Notes under the pieces: model-generated | Told to the model about the DNA's origin: nothing | Databases searched by the model: none | Seen by the model: the letters and a program-made list of their open reading frames with translations, nothing else | Assembly (NCBI GenBank): GCA_030418115.1 | Contig: JAUHQD010000016.1 | Coordinates: forward strand, 1 to 64,000 | DNA from: Alteromonadaceae bacterium BrNp21-10 | GTDB taxonomy: Bacteria > Pseudomonadota > Gammaproteobacteria > Enterobacterales > Alteromonadaceae | Length of the DNA: 64,000 bases | Direction of reading: 5' to 3' | In this document: piece after piece, positions 46,903-56,840 of the stretch | Layout of the letters: every line of letters starts with the position of its first letter | Position numbering within the stretch: the stretch's first letter is position 1 | Translations under genes and position numbers: made by a program

Positions 46903-48009
46903 GTGAAAGCGGATTGGAAAATCATTGTGCTTAAAGACCTTTTGCAAAAGAAAACACCGCAGATTCTCGGCCTAGATATTGGCACGCGCTATGTCAAAGC
47001 TGTGTTATTAAGCATGACGAACGGTGTCTGTCATGTTCAGGGCTTTGCCTGTGAGCCGATTGTCGGTAATGCCTTTGTTGACCGCGAAATTAAAAATTTC
47101 GATGCCGTCAGTAATGCCTTACGCAAAGTAAAGATGGCTTTGAAAATCAAATCCAAAGATGTCGCAGTGGCGGTATCTGGCTCGACGGTTATTACTAAAG
47201 TAGCGTTTATGGATCCGGATCAAACCGATATCGAGATGGAATCGCAAATTGAAATTGAAGCCGATAGTTTAATCCCGTATCCGTTGGATGAAGTCTATAT
47301 CGACTTTGAAGAGCTCGGGCCCAGTACCATGCATGAAGGCAAGGTGGATGTATTATTAAGCGCTGCCCATCGGGATATGGTGGATTCTAGAGTCACCTTA
47401 TTACGTGAAGTGCAGTTCGAACCCAAAGTGGTCGATATTGAAGGTTATGCTTTAGGCAATGCGGTTAATCAATTTGCTACTTTTGATACTAATACCGATG
47501 GTAAATCCTTACCCCTTTGTTGTATCAGTGTGGGTAATAGTCAGTTATTAATTAGTGTGGTGGAAGACGGTCAGGTGATATATGCCAAAGAACACAACTT
47601 TGGTATGGATGTATTACTGCAAGATTTAGCCATAATGAATACCTTGGATAAAGTGGAAGCCGAGCAACAAATGCTCAACAATGAATTACCGGTGACGTGG
47701 AAAGAAGACGTGTTACCACAATTTATCTCTAACTTATCTCAACAAATTGGTCGTGCCATTCAAATGTATGTAGCGACTAGCAGAAAAGAACAGCCTAAGC
47801 GTATTTTAATTGCTGGAGGCGGTGCCTGTTTAGATAATATCGCTACAGAATTAGCTGCGGATTTAGCCATTGAGGTGGAAACCTTCAATCCATTTAGTCA
47901 TATGCAAATCAGTGAACAGATTGCGGCCCAAGGACTGGAAAAAATAGCCCCACAATTGGCTATCGCCGCTGGTTTAGCAAGTAGAGGTTTTACTCCATGG
48001 CACATATAA
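46903..48009 (+). CDS. pilM: Type IV pilus inner-membrane assembly protein PilM
   Basis: Actin-like cytosolic protein binding the N-terminus of PilN. The ATP-site phosphate loop L-G-L-D-I-G-T-R-Y-V-K-A-V is near residues 22-34 and a second, I-L-I-A-G-G-G-A-C-L, near 302. Length 368 is normal. The frame opens with GTG directly after a stop, but an in-frame GTG at 46927 matches the family start better (L-K-D-L-L-Q-K-K-T-P before the phosphate loop); the ribosome site is weak for both. It overlaps pilN by 13 bases. First gene of pilMNOPQ. Confidence 0.93.
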   Translation: MKADWKIIVLKDLLQKKTPQILGLDIGTRYVKAVLLSMTNGVCHVQGFACEPIVGNAFVDREIKNFDAVSNALRKVKMALKIKSKDVAVAVSGSTVITKVAFMDPDQTDIEMESQIEIEADSLIPYPLDEVYIDFEELGPSTMHEGKVDVLLSAAHRDMVDSRVTLLREVQFEPKVVDIEGYALGNAVNQFATFDTNTDGKSLPLCCISVGNSQLLISVVEDGQVIYAKEHNFGMDVLLQDLAIMNTLDKVEAEQQMLNNELPVTWKEDVLPQFISNLSQQIGRAIQMYVATSRKEQPKRILIAGGGACLDNIATELAADLAIEVETFNPFSHMQISEQIAAQGLEKIAPQLAIAAGLASRGFTPWHI

Positions 48010-48578
48010 ACTTATTGCCGTGGCGTGAAGGCTTACGGCAGAAACAGAAAAAAGATTACCTTGGTGTGCTCGGGCTAGTTGCTCTTGTTGTCGCGGGGAT
48101 GATTTATGTAGTGGGTCTTGGTTTTGATAGCTTGATTGATAATCAGCGGTATCGTAATTCGCATATGCAGAAACAAATTGCCCAATTGGATGCGCAAATC
48201 GACAAAATTAAAAAGGTCAAAGAGCAAAAAGAAGCCATTGAAAGACAAATGGCGTTGATTGAACAATTGCAGTCTAGCCGTAATGTGGCTCCGCATATTC
48301 TTGATGAAATGGCTAAGATCGTACCTGCAGGGGTGTCGTTTAGCAGTATCAAACGGGTAGAGAACCAAATATCAGTGGAAGGTCACAGCGAATCGAATAA
48401 CCGTTTAGCCGAATTTATGCGCCAATTGCAAAATTCAAAAGTGTTTGACCGCGAAGATTTGTCATCGATTGTCTCCAATACCAGTGGTGTTGGCGCCGTT
48501 AGTGATTTCAAATTGACCTTTCATATTAGTCAAAATGTATCGCCAGCACCGGTCATCGTAGAGGAGAAAAAGAAATGA
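47997..48578 (+). CDS. pilN: Type IV pilus assembly protein PilN
   Basis: Bitopic inner-membrane protein (193 residues). The N-terminal I-N-L-L-P-W-R-E is the PilM-binding motif, followed by one membrane helix (about 22-42), a coiled coil (about 55-95) and a small periplasmic ferredoxin-like domain. Pairs with PilO to form the alignment complex linking PilM to PilP/PilQ. Overlaps pilM by 13 bases and pilO by 4. Confidence 0.93.
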   Translation: MAHINLLPWREGLRQKQKKDYLGVLGLVALVVAGMIYVVGLGFDSLIDNQRYRNSHMQKQIAQLDAQIDKIKKVKEQKEAIERQMALIEQLQSSRNVAPHILDEMAKIVPAGVSFSSIKRVENQISVEGHSESNNRLAEFMRQLQNSKVFDREDLSSIVSNTSGVGAVSDFKLTFHISQNVSPAPVIVEEKKK

Positions 48579-49171
48579 AGTTTGATTTCTCCAAACTGAA
48601 GGAAATGAACGACTTAGATTTCGAGCAAGTAGCCTATTGGCCATTTGAAGTCAAAATAGTGGTGGTTGTTGTTGAGGCTATATTGATTGGGGTGTTGGCA
48701 TTTTATTTGTTAGTGAATGATAAATTGCCGGTGTTAGAACATGAACAAGCGACGGAAATTGAGTTGCGCGGGCAGTTCGAAGCAAAATACCGAATTGCGG
48801 TTAATCTTAAAGCCTATGAAGAACAGTTAGAGCGTATTCAAGCGGACTTTTCTTCGATGTTAAAATCCTTACCTACCAGTGATGAAACCCCTGGGCTGTT
48901 AGATGATATTACCTATGTGGGTATTTCTGCGGGTTTGAATTTTAAATTACTTAATTGGCAACAAGAGATCCCTAAAGAGTTTTACACTGAATTACCCATT
49001 CAGATGGAAGTCGCCGGCTCGTATCACGAAATTGGTAGCTTTGTCTCTGACCTAGCGGGATTACCTAGAATTGTCACCGTACATGATTTTGAAATTAGAC
49101 GTGATGGCGAAACCTTAAAGCTGAATTTACAAGCTAAAACCTACAGAACAACGGCAACGGGGGCACAATAA
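48575..49171 (+). CDS. pilO: Type IV pilus assembly protein PilO
   Basis: Bitopic protein of 198 residues: short cytosolic N-terminus, membrane helix (about 28-48), coiled coil (about 55-100) and periplasmic domain with the G-L-N-F-K-L-L-N-W-Q-Q-E segment and G-S-Y-H-E-I-G-S-F typical of PilO. Forms heterodimers with PilN. Four-base overlap with pilN, one with pilP. Confidence 0.93.
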   Translation: MKFDFSKLKEMNDLDFEQVAYWPFEVKIVVVVVEAILIGVLAFYLLVNDKLPVLEHEQATEIELRGQFEAKYRIAVNLKAYEEQLERIQADFSSMLKSLPTSDETPGLLDDITYVGISAGLNFKLLNWQQEIPKEFYTELPIQMEVAGSYHEIGSFVSDLAGLPRIVTVHDFEIRRDGETLKLNLQAKTYRTTATGAQ

Positions 49172-49710
49172 TGATGAAAAAATTATTGTTACTCAGTAGC
49201 CTATTGGCGTTAACTGCCTGTCAGCCCGATATATCTGATCTGCAAGTTCAGGTTGATCAAATTAAGGCCAATACGTCGGTGTCGATTGAACCCTACCCAG
49301 AGTTCAAGCCGATGACGCCTTTTGTCTATCAAGCACAGAGCAGAAGAAGTCCTTTTCAGTTGCCTAAATCTGAATTGGTGTCGATGCCAGAAGCTTACAA
49401 AGCGAATTGTTTACAACCGGATTTCAAACGTAAAAAACAGCCATTAGAAAAAGTGGGTATTGATGCGTTGGAAATAAGGGGCTCGTTTACCTCAAAAGGG
49501 AATGTTTGGGCGCTTATCCAAACTAATAGCGGTAGTTTGCATAAAGTCAAAACCGGTGATCACATCGGCTTGTTTTATGGCCAAATTACATCAATCACAA
49601 AAGATGCAGTTTTCATCACTGAAATGCTGCCTGATGGCACAGGGTGTTGGCAGAAAAAAGAGGCCAAATTAACCCGGTCTTCAACGGCAGGAGAGAAAGA
49701 TAATGTCTGA
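49171..49710 (+). CDS. pilP: Type IV pilus lipoprotein PilP
   Basis: Lipoprotein of 179 residues with lipobox L-T-A-C (Cys17). A proline-rich linker leads to a beta-domain with R-S-P-F near 55 and G-x-F-Y-G-Q-I; this is the part that docks on PilQ. Bridges the inner-membrane PilNO pair and the outer-membrane secretin. Overlaps pilO by one base and pilQ by 8 bases. Confidence 0.92.
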   Translation: MMKKLLLLSSLLALTACQPDISDLQVQVDQIKANTSVSIEPYPEFKPMTPFVYQAQSRRSPFQLPKSELVSMPEAYKANCLQPDFKRKKQPLEKVGIDALEIRGSFTSKGNVWALIQTNSGSLHKVKTGDHIGLFYGQITSITKDAVFITEMLPDGTGCWQKKEAKLTRSSTAGEKDNV

Positions 49711-51463
49711 GCGGTACATTTTTAATAAAAAATTGAATAAGTCCAATCGAGTATGGGCATGGGCGTCATTGTTATTGCTGAGCTTTGTGGCCTATCAAGC
49801 CAACGCGCAAGCGGCAAAAGACGGCGCAGTATTAGTGGACCCGGACGCAGTGACGGCAAACTATACCCATACACTGGTCAACATTAATTTTCATCGAACA
49901 CAAAATGGTGGGGCTAAAACGATCTTTGTGTTTGACCATGATGGTTATAAACCGCAATTTGAGCAGCAGGATAAATTGCTGATTGTGACCCTGCCCAATG
50001 TAGAAGTGGCTCAAGCCCATTTATACAAACTGGATGTACTGGATTTTGGCAGCAATGTTAATTATCTGGAAACCTTTCAGGATAAACAGGGTGCGCGAGT
50101 ACATTTCGAAATTAATGATAAATATGCTTTTGTACAACAAAGCAGCGATACCAGTTTAGTGATTGAAATTGAACCCGTATTAGCCGGTAAAACTGGCGGT
50201 GGGGTGGTGTCCGATTATGAAGGCGCACCGATTTCTCTAGATTTTCAGGATGTGCCGGTACGTCAAGTGCTACAAATTATTGCCCAAGTAAATGGCTTTA
50301 ATTTGGTTACTACCGATTCCGTTAACGGCAATGTGACAATTAGTCTAAGTGGTGTGCCATGGGATCAAGCGCTAGACATGATCCTTAAAATTAAAGGCTT
50401 AGGTAAGCGTGTAGAAGGTAATATTCTGCTGGTGGCACCCTCTGAGGAGTTGTCTGCCCGAGAAGCCCAAGCATTGCAGTCGCAACAACAAGTTGCCGAT
50501 TTGGCACCGCTAAAATCGGCCACCTTACAAATTAATTACGCTAAAGCGGCGGCTATTGCCACTATCTTAAAGTCGACCGAAGGTGGCATTTTAAGTTCAC
50601 GTGGTTCGGTGACAGTGGATGATCGTACTAACATGATCTTGGTTAAAGATACCGCTGAATCGATTGAGCAAGCGCAAGCGATGATTGAGGCACTGGATAT
50701 TCCGGTTAAACAGGTACTTATTGAAGCGCGTATGGTCACTGTGCGCGATAGCGTAACCGAAGAGCTTGGTGTGCGTTGGGGCTTTAGTGACCAACAAGAT
50801 TCTGATGGTTTCTCTGGTTCTTTAGAGGGAGCTAACAGCATTTCTAATGGCGTCATTCCAGCGTTAGCCGATCGCCTGAATGTGAACTTGCCGGTGGCCA
50901 ATGCTGCAGGTCGTTTTGGGGTGAATATCGCCCGTTTAATCGACGGTACTATTATCGATTTAGAATTGTCGGCCATGGAACAAGAAAACAAGGGTGAAAT
51001 CATTGCCAGTCCACGTATAACGGTGGCCAACCAGCATGATGCTTATATTGAGCAGGGTACGGAAATTCCTTATGTGCAGGCCACATCAAGTGGGGCGACG
51101 TCGGTAGAGTTTAAAAAAGCAGTATTAAGTTTAAAAGTAACGCCGCATATCACTCCGGATAACCGCATAATTCTCGACTTAGTGGTTACTCAAGATACTC
51201 GTGGTGATACGGTATCGACGTCGACTGGCCCAGCAGTGGCCATAGATACTCAAGAAATCAGCACTCAGGTGTTAGTGGAAAATGGTGAAACCATCGTCTT
51301 GGGTGGTATATTCCAGCAAAACGCTACTAATGCGAATACCCAAGTGCCGTTATTAGGGGATATTCCTTTCCTTGGTCACCTGTTTAAAAACACTAGTGAA
51401 ATTAGTGAGCGCCGTGAGTTATTGATTTTTGTTACTCCTAAAATCATTGTCGACGCTTTGTAA
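49703..51463 (+). CDS. pilQ: Type IV pilus secretin PilQ
   Basis: Outer-membrane secretin of 586 residues. Signal peptide (about 15-35), a single AMIN domain (about 55-150, peptidoglycan binding), STN/N0 and N1 domains (about 170-310, V-P-V-R-Q-V-L-Q-I-I-A) and the secretin pore (about 340-585 with V-L-I-E-A-R-M-V-T-V, Q-E-N-K-G-E-I-I-A-S-P-R and E-L-L-I-F-V-T-P-K-I). It is on the short side for PilQ (often 650-720) because only one AMIN domain is present. Ends the pil operon; a strong hairpin follows. Confidence 0.94.
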   Translation: MSERYIFNKKLNKSNRVWAWASLLLLSFVAYQANAQAAKDGAVLVDPDAVTANYTHTLVNINFHRTQNGGAKTIFVFDHDGYKPQFEQQDKLLIVTLPNVEVAQAHLYKLDVLDFGSNVNYLETFQDKQGARVHFEINDKYAFVQQSSDTSLVIEIEPVLAGKTGGGVVSDYEGAPISLDFQDVPVRQVLQIIAQVNGFNLVTTDSVNGNVTISLSGVPWDQALDMILKIKGLGKRVEGNILLVAPSEELSAREAQALQSQQQVADLAPLKSATLQINYAKAAAIATILKSTEGGILSSRGSVTVDDRTNMILVKDTAESIEQAQAMIEALDIPVKQVLIEARMVTVRDSVTEELGVRWGFSDQQDSDGFSGSLEGANSISNGVIPALADRLNVNLPVANAAGRFGVNIARLIDGTIIDLELSAMEQENKGEIIASPRITVANQHDAYIEQGTEIPYVQATSSGATSVEFKKAVLSLKVTPHITPDNRIILDLVVTQDTRGDTVSTSTGPAVAIDTQEISTQVLVENGETIVLGGIFQQNATNANTQVPLLGDIPFLGHLFKNTSEISERRELLIFVTPKIIVDAL

Positions 51464-51504
51464 TTTCATCGATTTGGTGGATTCTTAGCCACTTCGGTAA
51501 CATA

Positions 51505-51545
51505 TATGCAAGCATTGTCCGCTTTCAGTCATCAATGCTTGCATA
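51505..51545 (+). terminator. Hairpin downstream of pilQ
   Basis: A 13-bp perfect stem (51505-51517 with 51533-51545) with a 15-base loop, 41 bases past the pilQ stop. The short T-rich tract after it (ACTTTTAAC) is modest, so it likely ends or attenuates the pil transcript before aroK. Confidence 0.5.
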
Positions 51546-51637
51546 GAACTACTTTTAACTGAGATAATCCCGCACTTGAAAAAAGTGACTTAGGTTTTGG
51601 ATTTATCAATATTAAGAGTTGTGTGATTTAGACAAAT

Positions 51638-52153
51638 ATGGCTGAAAAACGAAATATATTTCTAGTTGGTCCAATGGGTGCAGGTAAAAGCACTATTGGT
51701 CGACACCTCGCAGATGAACTTCATCTTGAATTTTATGATTCCGATCAAGAAATCGAACGCCGCACAGGGGCTGATATTGCCTGGGTATTTGATTTAGAAG
51801 GAGAGGAAGGATTTCGTGTGCGCGAAGAAGACGTGATCACCGACCTCACCGACAAGCAAGGCATTGTTTTGGCAACCGGTGGTGGCTCGATTATCAGTAA
51901 AGGTATTCGTAATCGTTTATCGGCGCGCGGTATCGTGGTCTATTTGCAGACAACCATCGAGAAACAAGTTGCTAGAACACAACGTGATAAGCGTCGCCCG
52001 TTGTTGCAAACCGATGATCCTGAACAGGTATTAGTCGATTTAGCCGCAATGCGTAATCCTTTGTATGAAGAAGTTGCTGACTATGTCGTGCAAACTGACG
52101 ATCAAAGTGCACGTGCTGTTGCCAACCAAATAATAGAAAAAATCAGTCAGTAA
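51638..52153 (+). CDS. aroK: Shikimate kinase I
   Basis: NMP-kinase-fold enzyme of 171 residues phosphorylating shikimate. P-loop G-P-M-G-A-G-K-S-T (residues 11-19), shikimate-binding D-S-D near 34-36, G-G-G-S near 80 and the lid R-x-x-R-R-P-L are present. Lies between pilQ and aroB, in the classical pilMNOPQ-aroKB-damX order. Confidence 0.95.
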   Translation: MAEKRNIFLVGPMGAGKSTIGRHLADELHLEFYDSDQEIERRTGADIAWVFDLEGEEGFRVREEDVITDLTDKQGIVLATGGGSIISKGIRNRLSARGIVVYLQTTIEKQVARTQRDKRRPLLQTDDPEQVLVDLAAMRNPLYEEVADYVVQTDDQSARAVANQIIEKISQ

Positions 52154-52178
52154 TATTTGACCTAGAGGTACTGCGCTC

Positions 52179-53243
52179 ATGACTATGTTAACAGTAGATT
52201 TGGGTGAGCGTAGCTACCCGATCCATATCCAATCCGGCTTATTACAACAGCCACAATTTATACAACCTTTTCTAACTACCCCTAAAGCGGTGGTAGTGAC
52301 TAACGACACTATTAAGCCTTTATATGGCGACTATATTGAAAAAGCCTTAGACGGTGTGGATTTTCAATGGATCAGTTTGCCTGACGGTGAGCAATTCAAA
52401 ACCCTTGCCAGCTTCGAGCATATTCTGAGTCAGTTACTGCAATGTGGTGCTGGCAGAGACACCACGCTAATTGCCTTAGGTGGTGGTGTGATAGGTGATA
52501 TTACTGGATTTGCAGCCGCTTGTTATCAGCGTGGTATTCCCTTTATCCAAGTTCCTACCACCTTATTAGCCCAGGTCGATTCTTCCGTTGGCGGTAAAAC
52601 CGCGGTTAACCATCCTCTAGGCAAAAATATGATTGGTGCCTTTTATCAGCCACAAGCAGTGCTGATAGATATTGATACGATTAATACCCTGCCGGATCGT
52701 GAATTTGCAGCGGGTATGGCAGAAGTGATCAAGTACGGCATTATCTATGACGGTGTTTTTTTTGAGTGGTTAGAAAACAACGTTGCTGCCCTTAAGGCTA
52801 AAGATCCACAAGCGTTGGCCTATGCGGTGCAACGTAGTTGTGAAGTAAAAGCGGAAGTCGTCGCTCAGGACGAGAAAGAGCACGGTATTCGCGCGTTGCT
52901 AAATTTAGGTCATACTTTTGGCCATGCCATTGAGGCTGAACAAGGCTACGGCAACTGGCTTCACGGTGAAGCGGTAGCTGCTGGTATGAATCTTGCCTCA
53001 TTGGTTGCAAAACAGTCTGGTTGGTTATCAGAGTCAGAACTTTGGCGCATTCAGCAATTAATACAAGCCTTTGACTTACCTATAGCCTTTCCTGAAGACA
53101 TGACGTTTGATGTATTTATGCAGCATATGCAGCGCGACAAAAAGGTCAAAGCAGGGCGTATAAGATTCATCATTCCAAAGTCTATTGGGCATGCAGTGGT
53201 AACCGAGCTGACTAACGAACAATTACAGAATTTATTTAATTAG
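52179..53243 (+). CDS. aroB: 3-dehydroquinate synthase
   Basis: NAD- and zinc-dependent cyclase of 354 residues, second step of the shikimate pathway. Motifs [36 protein letters not shown] and the metal ligands in H-T-F-G-H-A-I-E match the family. 25 bases after aroK. Confidence 0.96.
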   Translation: MTMLTVDLGERSYPIHIQSGLLQQPQFIQPFLTTPKAVVVTNDTIKPLYGDYIEKALDGVDFQWISLPDGEQFKTLASFEHILSQLLQCGAGRDTTLIALGGGVIGDITGFAAACYQRGIPFIQVPTTLLAQVDSSVGGKTAVNHPLGKNMIGAFYQPQAVLIDIDTINTLPDREFAAGMAEVIKYGIIYDGVFFEWLENNVAALKAKDPQALAYAVQRSCEVKAEVVAQDEKEHGIRALLNLGHTFGHAIEAEQGYGNWLHGEAVAAGMNLASLVAKQSGWLSESELWRIQQLIQAFDLPIAFPEDMTFDVFMQHMQRDKKVKAGRIRFIIPKSIGHAVVTELTNEQLQNLFN

Positions 53244-53295
53244 GTACTTTTCGCTAGTTGCATTGAAGAGTCCCTCCGATTAGGTATGGCGGCCG

Positions 53296-54837
53296 ATGCA
53301 GGATTATGTCAATTTATCTGGCTATGCTGATCTACACGATAGATTAGATCATTTAGTCACTTACTCATCACAACTGATTTTTATCAGTGGTGATGCTATG
53401 GGTAAGGAAAAAGATTTTGTCGAATCCTATTTAGCGCAGAAAAGTGAAGTCGCTAATATTGCCTACTTCAGCGGCTCAGCCCGGCTTTCTGTCACCCAAT
53501 ACCGTCAGCGCATTGTTGAGCAGTTGGTGGGTAAACTACAAGTTGATTATTCCCGTCCGTTAACCGAACTCTTGCCACGTATGTTAGGCAAAGATGAACA
53601 ATTCATCTTGTTGGTAGTGACCCGTGCCCATGAAATGGACAATGTGGTCTTGCGTGAATTGTGGGATGTGGTGCTGCAAAACCGCTTTGCCCGTCAGCGT
53701 CATCATTTGAATATTTTGTTATTTGGTGAACATCAATGGGCAGAGGACGCTAAGTCCTGGCTACCGACTAATCACAGTGATCAACCGGTGTTGTTGAGCC
53801 ATCAATCCTTATCGGTGGGCGAATCAGCCCCCCTTGAAACAGAACTTGAGCTGATGATCCGCGAAAAGCGTCGCCTGTTTGAAGAGCGCCTGCAACGACG
53901 TAATGAGATTGTTTATCGCCAGCCGATTATGCAAAACTGGTGGGCGAAAATACTGGTAATGCTGGTGTTTTTAGTTAGTTTTGGTGGACTCATCCAATGG
54001 CAATATGCAGAACAAACAGATGCATTTCTGGCTGATGTTTACTCCATGTTGTTCGAGCCAATGCCCGAAGCGGTGGTTGCCGAACAGACAGAGCCTGTTG
54101 ATGTTGATACGGCGATTGAAACCGCAGGCGCAGCTCCATCTCAAAGCGACAATAGTGACGCGCAAGGATTGTCGAATGTCGCTACTGACAATGCCGTTGT
54201 CCCAACCCCTAATGATGTTGTAAACGCAGAATCCACAGAAGCTACTGAGGACGATGGTCAGGGATTAGTTACCGATTGGCAAACCGCGTCGCAAGCACTT
54301 TCGGCGAAATCGGCCGCGAATAAAATTAACACCACTGACACAGAGCCAACAGTCGACTCAATTGCTCCCGCTACAGTGAATAATGTCAGTGAAGACCAAC
54401 TTGCGGCCCTTGATGAGACTATAGAAATTAGTCAAGATGATGATGCGGTGAATGATTATCCGGTTGCCGATGTGGTTACTTATGCAGCTGATACCCCTTC
54501 TGCCGATGTCGAGGTGATTGAACCACCGGTGGATATCTATCGTTTTGATGAAGCCAATATTTTACAACAATCCGCCAATAGCTATTTTTTGCAGCTTTCT
54601 GCCATGAGTAGTGAATATGTACTGAATGAGTATTTGATTGATAACAATCTCAGCGGTCAAGTGTGGGTGTATGTCACTCAGCGTTACGGCGGCCCATGGC
54701 ATGTGGTGGTGTTAAACGAATCCTTTGATAATATTGCCGATGCTCAACAAACCGCTAGCAAGTTGGCGGCGCGAATTCAGTCAGCAGAGCCCTTTGCTAA
54801 AGCAGCCAGTCAGGTGTTTAGCGAAATCAATCGTTAG
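53296..54837 (+). CDS. damX: DamX-like cell-division SPOR protein
   Basis: Inner-membrane protein of 513 residues. Residues 1-180 resemble an ExeA/AAA-type domain but with a worn nucleotide loop (S-G-D-A-M-G-K-E), so ATP binding is doubtful. One membrane helix lies near 217-237, then a long low-complexity acidic linker (about 245-415), and a SPOR domain near 425-505 (Y-F-L-Q-L-S-A-M-S and V-V-L-N-E-S-F). SPOR domains bind denuded peptidoglycan at the septum. Between aroB and the methylase gene as in E. coli. The methylase is separated by 278 bases with a repeat element. Confidence 0.88.
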   Translation: MQDYVNLSGYADLHDRLDHLVTYSSQLIFISGDAMGKEKDFVESYLAQKSEVANIAYFSGSARLSVTQYRQRIVEQLVGKLQVDYSRPLTELLPRMLGKDEQFILLVVTRAHEMDNVVLRELWDVVLQNRFARQRHHLNILLFGEHQWAEDAKSWLPTNHSDQPVLLSHQSLSVGESAPLETELELMIREKRRLFEERLQRRNEIVYRQPIMQNWWAKILVMLVFLVSFGGLIQWQYAEQTDAFLADVYSMLFEPMPEAVVAEQTEPVDVDTAIETAGAAPSQSDNSDAQGLSNVATDNAVVPTPNDVVNAESTEATEDDGQGLVTDWQTASQALSAKSAANKINTTDTEPTVDSIAPATVNNVSEDQLAALDETIEISQDDDAVNDYPVADVVTYAADTPSADVEVIEPPVDIYRFDEANILQQSANSYFLQLSAMSSEYVLNEYLIDNNLSGQVWVYVTQRYGGPWHVVVLNESFDNIADAQQTASKLAARIQSAEPFAKAASQVFSEINR

Positions 54838-54980
54838 GGTCTGTTGATCTCTAGGGGACATCTAAACGCTCCCTGCTGTTGCCACTCGTCGTTCACTTAG
54901 AACAACTAAGTCGCCCTCCTTGTTTCGCGACCAGAAGTGGTTTGATTGAACAAAATTTATACCTAAAAGATCAACAGACC
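54838..54980. repeat. MITE-like element with 13-bp terminal inverted repeats
   Basis: GGTCTGTTGATCT (54838-54850) begins directly after the damX stop and is repeated in reverse at 54968-54980; TTTTTT follows. The 117 bases between contain no gene. A terminator built by a mobile palindromic element is the likely reading; no obvious target duplication was found. Confidence 0.55.
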
Positions 54981-55115
54981 TTTTTTCTAACAATAATAGC
55001 GAGTTAAGGTACAATGCGCCTTTCCTTAAGCGCGAGCTTATTGCTAAAGTAAACCTTTTCATTTTGATGATTGATGCGTTGTTAACGCTCACCGATAAGC
55101 GGATTAAGTTGTAGT

Positions 55116-55940
55116 ATGTCGAATTTGTTGACGCCACCATTAAAATGGGCCGGCGGAAAGCGCTGGTTAACGCCAATATTACAGGATGTATGGTCGCAGC
55201 ATCAGTCTCGCCGGTTGGTGGAACCCTTCGCCGGTGGCTTGGCTGTGGCATTAACGTTAAATCCGAAAACCGCACTGTTAAACGACACCAATCCCCATCT
55301 GATCAACTTCTATCAGCAAATTAATCAGGGCTTAAAAGTCACTAAACGTTTAAGTAATTCGTCGGATTATTTTTATCGCCGCCGTCAGGAGTTCAACGAT
55401 AAAATTCGCCGCAATGATTTTCTAACCGAAGACGCCGCACAATTGTTCTATTTTTTAAACCGTACGGGCTATAACGGTTTATGTAGATTCAACAACAGCG
55501 GTTTATTTAATGTGCCCTTCGGGCGCTATAAGAAAATCAATTACCGTCAAGACTTTGATGAGTTCAGTGGTACGTTTAAGCACTGGGATTTTAAAAATGT
55601 GGATTTCGCAGAGCTGAACATAGAGTCCGACGACTTTCTTTATTTAGACCCGCCCTACGATTCTGAATTTACTAAATATTGTAAGAAAGACTTCACTTGG
55701 GATGACCAAGTGCGCTTAGTGGAATGGTTAGCGGATAAAGACGGGCCAATCATTTCTTCTAACCAAGCCACGGATAGGGTGTTAAGTCTTTACCGCCAGC
55801 ATGGATTTCAAATTGCGTTATTAAAAGCGCCACGGATGATTTCTTGTAATGGGGATAGAAAACCCGCGGTTGAAATGTTCGCTTGGAAGAATATGGATAT
55901 TCAGCTTAAGCCCTGCAAATTTTTATTAGAGCAATTATAA
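55116..55940 (+). CDS. dam: DNA adenine methyltransferase (Dam family)
   Basis: N6-adenine methylase of 274 residues, expected to act on GATC. The SAM-binding L-K-W-A-G-G-K-R is at residues 8-15 and the catalytic D-P-P-Y near 178, with N-G-L-C-R-F-N and F-N-V-P-F-G-R-Y-K-K in between, all in Dam order. Location after damX fits housekeeping dam. However the N-terminal part (T-P-I-L-Q-D-V-W, T-A-L-L-N-D-T-N-P-H-L) and the C-terminal third differ from the enterobacterial Dam in my memory, and a repeat element separates it from damX. So this may be a divergent or replaced Dam. Followed closely by convergent marR. Confidence 0.82.
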   Translation: MSNLLTPPLKWAGGKRWLTPILQDVWSQHQSRRLVEPFAGGLAVALTLNPKTALLNDTNPHLINFYQQINQGLKVTKRLSNSSDYFYRRRQEFNDKIRRNDFLTEDAAQLFYFLNRTGYNGLCRFNNSGLFNVPFGRYKKINYRQDFDEFSGTFKHWDFKNVDFAELNIESDDFLYLDPPYDSEFTKYCKKDFTWDDQVRLVEWLADKDGPIISSNQATDRVLSLYRQHGFQIALLKAPRMISCNGDRKPAVEMFAWKNMDIQLKPCKFLLEQL

Positions 55941-55944
55941 GCCC

Positions 55945-56430
55945 TTAACTCGTTAGCGTCGGTTGTTGAATTTGTCCTACTTCTAACAATGGCGAAGCGT
56001 CTAAATCTTCCGCATTCATCATCTTCGCTACGCGTTGCATGGTGGCCAACATTTGTGTTTGTTCCCATTCTTCCATCGCTTCAAAACGGTTAATAAAATG
56101 CTCTTGCAAAGGCTTAGGAGCATTTTCTAATGCGGTGTGGCCATTCTCGGTTAGGTGTACACCTACTTTTCTTTTGTCGGTGGCGGAACGTTGTCGAATA
56201 ATGAATTTTCTCGCCTCTAGGCGGTCGAGTATGCTGGTAACTGTTGCTGAGCTGAGGGTAATATTATCGGCAATTTTTTTGACGGTGACGCCATCACATA
56301 GTGCGATTTCTTGCATCACAATAAGTTGCGGGCTAGTAAGGCCGGTTTCTTTATTGAGCTTTTTAGAATATAAATCGATAGCGCGGATGACTTGGCGTAA
56401 CGCCACTAACAACTCTTCATATTTTTGCAT
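55945..56430 (-). CDS. MarR-family transcriptional regulator
   Basis: Winged-helix dimer of 161 residues. The recognition helices lie around V-K-K-I-A-D-N-I-T-L-S-S-A-T-V-T-S-I-L (50-70), followed by the wing K-R-K-V-G-V-H-L-T-E-N-G. Divergent from the putP gene with a 410-base gap in which an inverted repeat ACGAA-CCA-TTCGT (56638-56650) may be an operator. The signal is unknown. Confidence 0.88.
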   Translation of the reverse strand: MQKYEELLVALRQVIRAIDLYSKKLNKETGLTSPQLIVMQEIALCDGVTVKKIADNITLSSATVTSILDRLEARKFIIRQRSATDKRKVGVHLTENGHTALENAPKPLQEHFINRFEAMEEWEQTQMLATMQRVAKMMNAEDLDASPLLEVGQIQQPTLTS

Positions 56431-56840
56431 GTGAGTAACTACTTAAACTAGACAGCCAGCACTCTATCAAATTATTGGGGCTTTGCCATCTATTCTCTGG
56501 CAATTAAAGATTGCCCACTAAACATTGTTAGCGCCCAGTTAGTTGTCATAGAAAGTCCACAATCAGCGCCTACACTATGTTTTACAACTTGGGTTAAATT
56601 GTTCCCTCTTTAAATTTGCCCATTTTTTTGTTAGTATACGAACCATTCGTGGTGTGACCATGTAGATTAATAATTAAACCATCGTTTAGACAAATATTGA
56701 TATTGATTCAATTAGTCGCAAAATATTTAAGAAAAATTAGCCGAGTTACTAATCTAATGCTGTGTGTCAGTGATTGACTTGCAGGTATTTAGTTCGTATT
56801 CAATTAACTTCGAAAACAAAAAATATAAAGGGTGATTATA
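56431..56840. other. Divergent intergenic region marR / putP
   Basis: This 410-base AT-rich region has no credible gene. It contains GTATAC and the dyad ACGAA-N3-TTCGT around 56633-56650, candidate MarR-type sites. Promoters for both sides must lie here. Confidence 0.5.
56638..56650. promoter_or_regulatory. Dyad possibly bound by the MarR-family regulator
   Basis: ACGAA-CCA-TTCGT, a 5-bp perfect inverted repeat with 3-base spacer, is about midway between the divergent genes. The assignment is by position only. Confidence 0.25.

Noticed and set aside
50536-51030. 164-codon open frame antisense to pilQ
   Set aside because: It is embedded in the secretin gene in an opposite frame and has a Ser/Ala-rich composition typical of shadow frames.
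54862-55275. 137-codon minus-strand frame over the damX-dam gap
   Set aside because: It spans the MITE-like element and the start of the methylase gene, so it is a chance frame.
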